DNA from: Ignavibacteria bacterium
GTDB lineage: Bacteria; Bacteroidota; Ignavibacteria; Kapaibacteriales; UBA2268
Assembly (NCBI GenBank): GCA_016844745.1
Contig: JAERMQ010000021.1
Span: forward strand, 1 to 64,000
DNA length: 64,000 nucleotides
Direction of reading: 5' to 3'
A program made the translations under genes and the position numbers. Every line of letters starts with the position of its first letter. The first letter of the stretch is position 1. Shown piece after piece: positions 17,515 to 25,559 of this stretch. The notes below the pieces were generated by a model. That model had not been told where the DNA came from, did no database searches, and saw only the letters and a program-made list of their open reading frames with translations.

Positions 17515-17675
17515 TGAACTCCAAAATAATGGAATTAATAAAAATAAGCAATGACAAAAATAAGAGAAACTCCCTAACCCCGGTTTTAGAAGTAGAACAT
17601 AGAAGTAGAAGATAGAAATTATTCCCCCTTTTTCAAAGGGGGTGAGGGGGTTTCTCTTATTTTTTATTTTTGACA
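17515..17675. repeat. Palindromic repeat, AAACCCCCTAACCCC family
   Basis: Arms AAGAGAAACTCCCTAACCCC and GGGGGTGAGGGGGTTTCTCTT enclose a short tandem of AGAAGTAGAACATAGAAGTAG. The left flank (ACTCCAAAATAATGGAATTA) is the reverse complement of the tail after the copy at 13.3 kb. It is downstream of both converging... rather, downstream of PBP2 (minus strand) and upstream of the propeller gene, so it may work as a terminator for PBP2. Confidence 0.65.
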
Positions 17676-17693
17676 TAGTAACCCATAATCCCC

Positions 17694-19541
17694 TTAATTC
17701 GAAGCAATAGCTTTCTTTTGCGTCGAATCGATTTTCTGCTGAATCGCATTTATACTATCCCTTTTGAAATATTCGGGATGAAAATAATATTTGATAAGCT
17801 CGCTTGCAATAGGCGCTGCAACTGTTGCACCAAATCCTGCATTTTCCACTAAAGCGCAAATAGCAATTTTCGGGTTATCCTTCGGAGCAAAGCAAATAAA
17901 CCATGAATGGTCCTGTCCGTGCGGATTCTGTGCAGTTCCTGTTTTACCGCAAATTGAAATTCCTTCGATTTTTGCATTTGTAGCGGTACCCCCCGGAGTA
18001 TTAACAACATCGAACATTGCATCCCGAATCAGCCTTATAGTCCTTTCGCTTAGTTTTAGTTGACGGGACTGGTAAGCGACATCTTCCCATTTATTGGTGA
18101 TATTATTCATAACAGAGCGAACAACGTGTGGTTGATGAACGATTCCTCCATTGCCCAGGGCTGCTGCATAAACAGCCATTTGAATAGGAGTAACGAGCAA
18201 TTCCCCCTGTCCTATACCATAATTTACAAGCTTTCCGGCAGAGTAACCAACATTGCCGGATTTATTGAGCCAGCTTAGTGTTGGTAGTCTCCCTCGCTGT
18301 TCATTAGGAATATCGACTGCTGTTTTCTCCCCGAAACCAAACATCTGTCCATATTTTTCAAAATTAGTCATGCCGATTTTCAGGGCAAGCTGATTGAAAT
18401 ATGCATTACATGAAGCCTGAATAGCATGTTTTAAACTTATCGCCCCGTGTACTCCGTGACATGCCGTAGTTCTTCCGCCAAAATCAAAACCACCCCGGCA
18501 GACGAAGGTAGTGTTTTCATCAATAATGCCTTCTTCCAACGCAGCTATTGCATGTACCATTTTGAAAGTAGAGCCTGGAGGATACTGAGCCATTATAGCT
18601 CTGTGGAATAAAGGTTTTCCGGGGTCATCGTATAAAACATTATAAATTTTTGCCGGCACCTTGCCGCTGAACTCACGGGGGTCATAATCCGGTTTGCTTG
18701 CTAAAATCAGGACATCGCCATTACTTGGGTCGATGGCAACGACAGCTCCCCGTTTATCGGCAAGCATATTTTCTGCTTTCTCCTGTAATCGTTTGTCAAT
18801 TGATAATTTTATATCAAATCCATTCGTTGGCGAAACATCCATTTGCCCCCGGTTAAAACTTGATATCTTTTTCCCAAGATTGTTAATAGCAACGAACTGT
18901 ACACCTTCTTCGCCGCGGAGAAAATTATCGTAGGTTTTTTCGATTCCGGTTTGTCCTATAACGTCGCCGGGTTTGAAGAATTTATTTTTCTCCAATTGTT
19001 CTTTAGTAATTTCGCGAGTATAGCCCAGCAGATGCGCCATATTGAAATTGAACTCATATAAGCGTTTCGACTCCACAACTATATCTATACCCGGAAGAAA
19101 ATCGCTGTACTCCTCGAGATTGGCAATCTCAGATATATCTGCATCACGATAGAATCGCCAGGGAGCGAATCTCAGATAATGTTTGTAATCCGTCATTGCT
19201 TCAAAAATTTCCGCTGAATCGACCGGAAGTATCGAGCAAAGAAGAGGGATGCTTTCTTTGCGAAAACTATTTGGTGTGAGCGTAACGGAAAATGAAGGTT
19301 TGTTATGCACCAATAATATTCCGTTTCTATCAAAAATATTACCACGTAGCGGAGCGACAGGTAACTTTTTTATTGCCTGCTGCTCGCTTTCGCTCCTGTA
19401 AATTTGTCCTTTAACAATTTGCAGATAGAAAAGCTTAATCGTAAAAACCAAGGTAAAGGCTAATACTAAATATTGAAATATCTTCATCCTGTTAAGCGAT
19501 GCAAATTCGGATTTGCCGCCGATCGAATCATTTATTGCCAT
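17694..19541 (-). CDS. mrdA: Penicillin-binding protein 2 (peptidoglycan transpeptidase)
   Basis: 615 residues with one N-terminal membrane helix (residues ~20-42). The dimerisation/pedestal domain includes the conserved RG.I.DRNG (66-74) and GY..EI segment. The transpeptidase domain has all three active-site motifs: STFK at 324-327 (nucleophile Ser324), SCN at 377-379 and KTG at 533-535. This is the elongation-specific class B PBP that cross-links new wall with RodA/MreBCD in rod-shaped cells. Unusually for the gene, no mreC, mreD or rodA lies next to it. Start is the ATG at 19539-19541. Confidence 0.93.
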   Translation of the reverse strand: MAINDSIGGKSEFASLNRMKIFQYLVLAFTLVFTIKLFYLQIVKGQIYRSESEQQAIKKLPVAPLRGNIFDRNGILLVHNKPSFSVTLTPNSFRKESIPLLCSILPVDSAEIFEAMTDYKHYLRFAPWRFYRDADISEIANLEEYSDFLPGIDIVVESKRLYEFNFNMAHLLGYTREITKEQLEKNKFFKPGDVIGQTGIEKTYDNFLRGEEGVQFVAINNLGKKISSFNRGQMDVSPTNGFDIKLSIDKRLQEKAENMLADKRGAVVAIDPSNGDVLILASKPDYDPREFSGKVPAKIYNVLYDDPGKPLFHRAIMAQYPPGSTFKMVHAIAALEEGIIDENTTFVCRGGFDFGGRTTACHGVHGAISLKHAIQASCNAYFNQLALKIGMTNFEKYGQMFGFGEKTAVDIPNEQRGRLPTLSWLNKSGNVGYSAGKLVNYGIGQGELLVTPIQMAVYAAALGNGGIVHQPHVVRSVMNNITNKWEDVAYQSRQLKLSERTIRLIRDAMFDVVNTPGGTATNAKIEGISICGKTGTAQNPHGQDHSWFICFAPKDNPKIAICALVENAGFGATVAAPIASELIKYYFHPEYFKRDSINAIQQKIDSTQKKAIASN

Positions 19542-19850
19542 GTTATCGTTTTTTTGTAAGAAATTATACTAATTTCAAATTAATAACTTTGAGCACTATC
19601 TATCAAGCAATAATTGAATTCCAAAGTACAACTATGGAATTAATAAGTCCTGAATATTTCTCATTCCAAAATTCCGATTTTGGAATGTAATTTTCACTAA
19701 AAATGCTTTTTAGAGTGGACTCAATCTTTGAAATAAAGAAAAAATTTTTCATATTTTCAAAGTTTTAAAAAGTTCATCGTAATTGCCTTCAAAATAATCA
19801 CCGTTATTATAATCATCCCTGGATTGCAAGGTATCAAGTATAAACCTCAA

Positions 19851-20051
19851 TCAAATTAAATTATGATAAAGTTGGATGTTATTTTTAATAATAGAATTAA
19901 CTAACTCCTGCATATTCACTTGTTTTTTAGACGCCAGGGCTTCGATAAATTCCTTTACCTCTGGTTCCAAATATATTGGAATATTCAAGATAGCATCGGG
20001 ATTATAAAATTTTCCCCTAATCCCCTTTGAAAAATCATATTCTTTTTTCAT
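19851..20051 (-). CDS. brnA: BrnA-like ribbon-helix-helix antitoxin
   Basis: 66 residues beginning MKKEYDFSKGIRGKFYNPDA, the standard opening of BrnA/CopG-type antitoxins, followed by a ribbon-helix-helix (LNIPIYLEPEVKEFIEALAS). It lies 9 bases downstream of the BrnT toxin remnant, in the toxin-first order expected for brnTA. The antitoxin binds BrnT and represses the operon. Directly after its TGA the same frame stays open for 33 further codons (to 19749; ...SRDDYNNGDYFEGNYDELF), which do not belong to BrnA and look like the tail of another gene joined by deletion. Confidence 0.8.
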   Translation of the reverse strand: MKKEYDFSKGIRGKFYNPDAILNIPIYLEPEVKEFIEALASKKQVNMQELVNSIIKNNIQLYHNLI

Positions 20052-20060
20052 AAAACGTTT

Positions 20061-20360
20061 CTATTTAATAATTAAATAATAATTTTGCATTTCATTTTTA
20101 GTCGGTTTTCTTGCAGATATAATCCTAATGTTCAAATTACCTTAATTTATTAACATATATGTATGAATTACGACGAACAAGTTGCCTTTGCTATTTAATC
20201 CTATACTTATCCATCTTTCTTCATTTTCACTATGCTCAGAATCAAAAATTGATAAAATATTTGAATCTTTAAAAATACCACTTGCTTCTTCAAAAGATAT
20301 ATTATGCTTTATAACATTAGCCTTAGCTTTTTTTATATCCCATGAAAAATTATATATCAT
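20061..20360 (-). pseudogene. brnT: BrnT-like toxin interrupted by a nonsense codon
   Basis: Minus-strand reading from the ATG at 20358-20360 gives FSWDIKKAKANVIKHNISFEEA and NEERWISIGLNSKGNLFVVIH, the BrnT RNase toxin family. At 20142-20144 an in-frame TAA follows HTYMLIN. Beyond it, still in the same frame, the missing C-terminus continues as NLNIRIISARKPTKNEMQNYY to a TAG at 20061. BrnT needs this (R)ISARK segment for its RelE-like active site, so the truncated 72-residue product should be inactive. The antitoxin gene is intact. A point substitution is the simplest cause. Confidence 0.85.
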
Positions 20361-20528
20361 TCTCTTTCTCTAATTCTCTTTTATTTATTTTAACAACGAT
20401 AATATAATGATTTTATTTGAAAAAACTTCCATTACTTTTTTCTATATCATTAATTACAAATATTATAAAAAAATTCCTTAATTTTATATTTTATATTAAA
20501 TGACTGATTAAAATTACGGATTGATTGA

Positions 20529-23078
20529 ATGAAACCTGTACATAGCTTTGTAGTAACGGCGCACCTGCCCGAAAAAATCGAGCATCTGAAAGAATTGGCA
20601 TATAATTATTGGTGGTGCTGGGACGCCGATGCCCGAGACCTCTTTCAAAGAATTGACCGCAAACTATGGGAGGAAGTCAATCATAATCCCGTTCTACTAA
20701 TCAATAAACTAACTCAGGAAAAACTTGAGGAATTATCACAGCAATCAGACTTTACAAATTACCTAGGCATTGTTCACGATAAATTAAATACATATCTTAG
20801 CTCCAAAGGCTGGTTCTCGACAGTCGAAGAATCTCCCGATGGTAAAATTGCATATTTCAGTCCGGAATACGGCATTAACGAAAGCTTCCCGATTTATTCC
20901 GGTGGATTGGGTGTACTTTCCGGCGACCATTTGAAATCATCATCCGACCTTGGAGTACCGCTTATCGGAGTGGGACTACTTTATCAGCAGGGATACTTCC
21001 GTCAGCATCTGGCTCAAAATGGCTGGCAGAATGAACTTTATTTATATAATGATTTTTATTCAATGCCGCTTACAATGGTTCGGACCAAAGGCGGCGAACC
21101 GCTTATTGTCGATGTTGATTTGCCGAAAGCAAAGGCTTATGCCCAGGTATGGAGGCTTAATGTCGGCAAAATTCCTCTTTATTTGTTAGATACGAATATT
21201 TCAATGAATAAATTAGATGAATACCGCGATATTACAGACCAGCTCTATGGCGGTACTCGCGATACACGAATTCAGCAGGAAATTATTCTCGGAATTGGCG
21301 GTATGCGTGCTTTGAAAGCAATGGACATAGTTCCCGACGTAGTTCATATTAATGAGGGACACGCAGCATTTTCACTCTTAGAGCGGACGAAAATCTTTAT
21401 GGAAAAATATAATTGCGATTTCATATCCGCTAATCAAATAACCAAGAGCAGTTCTGTCTTTACTACACATACACCCGTTCCGGCAGGAAATGAAGTTTTC
21501 AAACTGGAATTAATCGAGAAATATTTCGAGAAGTATTATAAATCACTTAAAGTCGATAATGAATATTTCATTTCTTTGGGTCAAGTCGATGGTTATGACC
21601 CAAAAGAAGAGTTCTCGATGACCATACTTGGATTAAAATTAACAGGATATTGCAATGGAGTCAGTAAACTGCACGGCAAGGTAGCCCGTAAAATGTGGCA
21701 TCACATCTGGAAATGCTTTCCGGACGAGGAAGTGCCGATTCATCACATAACAAACGGCATTCATAACCTGACTTGGATAGCCCGCGATTTCGCGGATTTA
21801 TACGACCGCTACCTGACTCCGCTCTGGCGCACGGAAACGGATAATCCCGAAGTCTGGAAAAATATCGATATTATCCCGAACGAAGAGCTGTGGCGCGAAA
21901 AACAGCGTCGCCGTACTCGTCTGGTATTATTTGCCCGGGAGCATCTGAAGCGACGCCAGAAGGATTTCCTGCTGCCGGACGAAGTGAATAAAATTAATGA
22001 TTTCTTAGACCCGGATGCACTTACTATCGGCTTTGCCCGGCGATTCGCAACTTATAAGCGCGCCCTTTTGCTGTTCAATGATATGCCTCGATTGGTTTCT
22101 ATTTTCAAATCGGCAGCCCAACCCGTCCAGATGTTAGTTGCCGGAAAGGCACACCCACACGATATTCAGGGTAAGGAAGTTATTCAGGGAATTATCAATC
22201 GCGTGCGGGAATTCGGGTTGGAGCGGCATATTGTTTTCCTTGAGGATTATGATTTGGTGATTGCAAGGCTAATGGTCAAGGGATGCGATGTATGGCTCAA
22301 TAATCCAATCCGGCCTCAGGAAGCAAGCGGTACTTCGGGCATGAAAGCTGCAATTAACGGAACTCTCAATCTCAGCATTTTGGACGGCTGGTGGGAAGAG
22401 GCTTTCAATAGCGCTAACGGCTTTGCAATCGGCGAAGGCGAAATGTATGCCAATCACGAAGAGCAGAACATAATCGAATCGCAGTCAATTTACAATCTGC
22501 TGGAAAACGTGATTAAGCCTATGTTCTACAATCGTCCGTCGCGAGTGCCGAATAAGTGGGTAAACTATATGAAGAACTGCATAAAGACAATATCTCCGCA
22601 GTTCTCTACCGCAAGAATGATAAAGGAATATTCCACGCGTTTCTATATTCCGGCTATGCACAATTATCGCGAGCTTTCAGGTCATAATGCCAAACGCGCC
22701 GCCGAGCTTAAAAATTGGAAGGATAAAGTTCGCGCAGAATGGGAGAAGGTCGAGATTATAGATACTTCCACGAAGCAAAACGGAGAAGCGCTTTTGGGTA
22801 AGCCAATCGATGTATCGACTGTCGTCTCACTTGGCAAACTGACGCCGGAGGATGTTATAGTACAGGTATATTACGGCACCGTTGACCCATACAATGAACT
22901 GAAAGATACGAAGTCGGAAAACCTGGAATTAGTTAAATCCGAGGGTCTTTATCATTATTATGAAGGTTCGTATATTTGCCCTGATACGGGAATGCAGGGC
23001 TTTACAATTCGCATCCTGCCAAATCACAGCTTAATGGTTGACCCTGCAGAGCTGTATTTATGCGCCTGGGCGAAGTGA
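20529..23078 (+). CDS. glgP: Alpha-glucan (glycogen/maltodextrin) phosphorylase
   Basis: 849 residues, the length of the DUF3417-containing GT35 phosphorylases. The N-terminal ~110 residues (HLKELAYNYWWCWDADAR) are DUF3417. The phosphorylase body has HINEGHAAF, TTHTPVPAGNEVF and GFARRFATYKRA. The pyridoxal-phosphate lysine sits in EASGTSGMKAAINGT (lysine near residue 605). The enzyme uses phosphate to release glucose-1-phosphate from glycogen or maltodextrins in the cytoplasm. It is alone here, without other gl g genes, preceded by an AT-rich 170-bp promoter region and followed by a tandem repeat. Confidence 0.95.
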   Translation: MKPVHSFVVTAHLPEKIEHLKELAYNYWWCWDADARDLFQRIDRKLWEEVNHNPVLLINKLTQEKLEELSQQSDFTNYLGIVHDKLNTYLSSKGWFSTVEESPDGKIAYFSPEYGINESFPIYSGGLGVLSGDHLKSSSDLGVPLIGVGLLYQQGYFRQHLAQNGWQNELYLYNDFYSMPLTMVRTKGGEPLIVDVDLPKAKAYAQVWRLNVGKIPLYLLDTNISMNKLDEYRDITDQLYGGTRDTRIQQEIILGIGGMRALKAMDIVPDVVHINEGHAAFSLLERTKIFMEKYNCDFISANQITKSSSVFTTHTPVPAGNEVFKLELIEKYFEKYYKSLKVDNEYFISLGQVDGYDPKEEFSMTILGLKLTGYCNGVSKLHGKVARKMWHHIWKCFPDEEVPIHHITNGIHNLTWIARDFADLYDRYLTPLWRTETDNPEVWKNIDIIPNEELWREKQRRRTRLVLFAREHLKRRQKDFLLPDEVNKINDFLDPDALTIGFARRFATYKRALLLFNDMPRLVSIFKSAAQPVQMLVAGKAHPHDIQGKEVIQGIINRVREFGLERHIVFLEDYDLVIARLMVKGCDVWLNNPIRPQEASGTSGMKAAINGTLNLSILDGWWEEAFNSANGFAIGEGEMYANHEEQNIIESQSIYNLLENVIKPMFYNRPSRVPNKWVNYMKNCIKTISPQFSTARMIKEYSTRFYIPAMHNYRELSGHNAKRAAELKNWKDKVRAEWEKVEIIDTSTKQNGEALLGKPIDVSTVVSLGKLTPEDVIVQVYYGTVDPYNELKDTKSENLELVKSEGLYHYYEGSYICPDTGMQGFTIRILPNHSLMVDPAELYLCAWAK

Positions 23079-23082
23079 ATCT

Positions 23083-23144
23083 AATGGTCAATGGTCAATG
23101 GTTAATGGTCAATGGTTAATGGTCAATGGTTAATGGTCAATGGA
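23083..23144. repeat. Tandem repeat of AATGGTCAATGGTT
   Basis: About four to five units of AATGGTCAATGG / TTAATGG follow the glgP stop. The same units form a much longer array at 44995-45130 and a short inverted piece at 34300-34326. The gap to 23331 is otherwise AT-rich and shows no gene. Confidence 0.85.
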
Positions 23145-23331
23145 ATTGTCTTAATTAAGTTTTAATAATTAGTAGATAAAATCAAATATATCATTTTATC
23201 CTATTCTCAAATTTTTGTTTTAACTTTGATTTTTAAAATTTATCATCATTGTAATAAAATTCCTGAAAAATATTACCAAAATTATCCTGTAGGGTTGGTT
23301 TTTTATTTTTTATAAAATAGAGGGACGGAAT

Positions 23332-24249
23332 TCATCTTTTATGACTTTCTTTGATTTCAACTATATTCTTTTTCTTTTTTGTAATATCATATTCAATTTT
23401 AGGCTCTATTAAAACCATTTGATTTTCTTTAATTATATCCCTGGGTAATTTTTTTAAATAATTTGATATAAATAGTTCTTTTCCATTCTGATTTGATGAA
23501 GTTGTAATATTGCGCATTCCATAGGTCAATTCCCAGGGAATAATATGTGCAAAGGAAAATAAATTTCTTATATATTCACTATCATCATACGTAATTAACC
23601 AATTATGCCTGCAATTTTTCATTACTTCGGCAAAACGAATATGGTCGAATCCTTTGTGCAGAACTCCGTTTTTTCCATATAAAGCAGATTTTGAAGCAGA
23701 ATAATATGGCGGGTCAAGAAAAATAAATACATTTTCGCCTTCCGCTTCAATGACTTCCTGAAAATCCAGATTAGTTATTTTAGTATTTTTGATTACCTGA
23801 CCAAAATGAATTAATCTTTTTATACTACTTTCGGTGAATCTTCCGGTAAATGCTTGCTGACTAAAGCCACCACTTTCGGTGGTTCCGGAAAAGGTGATTC
23901 TGTTAAAAATGAAGAAAGCGGCAGCTTTATATAAATCATCATATTGCTTTATATTATCTATCAGGAATCTATGTAATTCCTTGCCGTCGGAAAATTTATT
24001 TCTCAATTCATATATTTTCTCAATTACCGAATCAATATCCTTGGAGGACATTTCCCAGAATTTGAATAATTCATAATATAAGTCGTTAATCCAGAATTTT
24101 CTATTGGGGAATTTTTGTTTTAAATAGATGAAAATGGAACCTCCTCCAACGAACGGTTCCCTGAATTCAGTAAATTTTGGAATAAGAGTCGCTATTAAAT
24201 CGACAGCTCTGCTTTTTCCTCCCGGATATCTTAATGGGCTTTTTATCAT
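23332..24249 (-). CDS. DNA adenine methylase (Dam/D12 class)
   Basis: 305 residues. It opens with the alpha-class N6-adenine methyltransferase signature SPLRYPGGKSRAVDLI, then FREPFVGGGSIFIYLK (S-adenosylmethionine motif I, residues ~32-42) and the catalytic FIFLDPPYYSASKSALYG (DPPY near 177). It transfers a methyl group to adenine in a short DNA site. It is the last gene of the minus-strand defence island, 17 bases after the Shedu gene's stop. It could be the self-protecting methylase of the island or an orphan; no dedicated restriction enzyme of the matching type is adjacent. Confidence 0.9.
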   Translation of the reverse strand: MIKSPLRYPGGKSRAVDLIATLIPKFTEFREPFVGGGSIFIYLKQKFPNRKFWINDLYYELFKFWEMSSKDIDSVIEKIYELRNKFSDGKELHRFLIDNIKQYDDLYKAAAFFIFNRITFSGTTESGGFSQQAFTGRFTESSIKRLIHFGQVIKNTKITNLDFQEVIEAEGENVFIFLDPPYYSASKSALYGKNGVLHKGFDHIRFAEVMKNCRHNWLITYDDSEYIRNLFSFAHIIPWELTYGMRNITTSSNQNGKELFISNYLKKLPRDIIKENQMVLIEPKIEYDITKKKKNIVEIKESHKR

Positions 24250-24266
24250 TGTACTTGTTTACACAA

Positions 24267-25487
24267 TTATTTTTGCTCGTATAAACCATTATTTGAACTT
24301 TCTAATTGTTTCAATGTAAATTCTAATCTATTTATCAAATCATCGTATGTAATTATATCAATAATATTTTTATATTTCCTTTTAATAACTTCAAAGTCTT
24401 GCTTTTGTTCTTTTGATAATTTGTTTTCACGCCCCATTATAATAAAACCTCCAGGATTTGTAATTCTTATATTAAAATTCTTTGGAAGAAATTCTTCATA
24501 TCTTTTAGTTAAAATATCTTCTCCTCTCTTACCCCATTTATTTAAATAAAAAATATATTTTTCAATTTGCATAACTGCCCCTGATAATTCTCTTAATGGA
24601 ATATAATTATCTCTGTACTGATTTAAAGTAACAATTGAATTATTAAATGGTCGTTTAATTTCAATTATATCAATATTCCCCGTAGAATCAACTAATAAAT
24701 AATCAAGAAACTTTTTTTTTTGAGTATAAATATCAAAAATTTCAACATTCTGAAATAAATAAATATATTTTGGATAAAGTAATAATATTATTTGTAGTAT
24801 TTCTAATTGCCATTGCTTTTCATTATACTGATTTTCATTTAATAACATATCTTTTAATTTTAATAAAATTTCAGAATATTTATGAATTTCATTCTGCATT
24901 AAAGAATTAACTAAATTATTACCAATTCTACTTATTTTTTTATTCATGTATTTATTATATGTTCGTACACTATCTTTTACATTATCAAAATAATTTCTTA
25001 AAATAGTTGTAAGACGTGCTTGAATATATAATTTCTTTTCATATGAATTTGGAAAATTATCAATTAGATTATTAAATTCTGCTAAAGGTATTGATTTCAA
25101 ATTATTACCGCTTATAAATATATCCTCAGACATTAATTCATCTATTTTGGAGAATATTGAAATATTATTATCTAATACAAATAAATTAATTTTAATCAAA
25201 ACTTCCTTATAAATATAAACATCATGATTAATTAATAAAATATCTTTATCAATTTTATAATAATCACCAACTAAATTTCCCAATATAAATTCTATCGGTT
25301 TATCATAGTCCTCTTCGGTAATTTCATCAACAATAAAATTATTAACATGTTTTTTATCAAATATAAAAGTGCCTTTCAGACTTACATGATTATAAATATT
25401 AAAATTATCATAAATCCAATGGTTATCATTAGTTCCTGTCATATATACAATTAGAAGTAATTCACCTTTTTTTTCAAATTCTATCAT
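24267..25487 (-). CDS. Shedu-type anti-phage nuclease (DUF4263)
   Basis: About 406 residues from ATG 25487 (MIEFEKKG). An in-frame ATG at 25538 adds 17 residues, but those codons fall in a TGTCTGAACC-type repeat, so I prefer the later start. The C-terminal ~175 residues are DUF4263: NEKQWQLEILQ, FLDYLLVDSTGN, DIIEIKRP, ELSGAVMQIEKYIFYLNKW, GFIIMGRENKLSKEQKQDFE. The E...D...ExK set (E240, D279, E293, K295 in long numbering) is a PD-(D/E)xK nuclease core. Shedu proteins stop phage infection as single-gene nucleases. The ~230-residue N-terminus is unassigned and probably senses the trigger. It sits between two methylases. Confidence 0.82.
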   Translation of the reverse strand: MIEFEKKGELLLIVYMTGTNDNHWIYDNFNIYNHVSLKGTFIFDKKHVNNFIVDEITEEDYDKPIEFILGNLVGDYYKIDKDILLINHDVYIYKEVLIKINLFVLDNNISIFSKIDELMSEDIFISGNNLKSIPLAEFNNLIDNFPNSYEKKLYIQARLTTILRNYFDNVKDSVRTYNKYMNKKISRIGNNLVNSLMQNEIHKYSEILLKLKDMLLNENQYNEKQWQLEILQIILLLYPKYIYLFQNVEIFDIYTQKKKFLDYLLVDSTGNIDIIEIKRPFNNSIVTLNQYRDNYIPLRELSGAVMQIEKYIFYLNKWGKRGEDILTKRYEEFLPKNFNIRITNPGGFIIMGRENKLSKEQKQDFEVIKRKYKNIIDIITYDDLINRLEFTLKQLESSNNGLYEQK

Positions 25488-25559
25488 TTTAATATTTCTT
25501 TTTAAATTGAATTTATCAAATGAATCAAAAAATATCATTTAATCAGTTTAATCAGTGGT

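Noticed and set aside
23083-23144. Repeats at 23.1 and 45.0 kb as a possible CRISPR array
   Set aside because: The units are contiguous short AATGG-type repeats with no unique spacers, and no cas gene is near.
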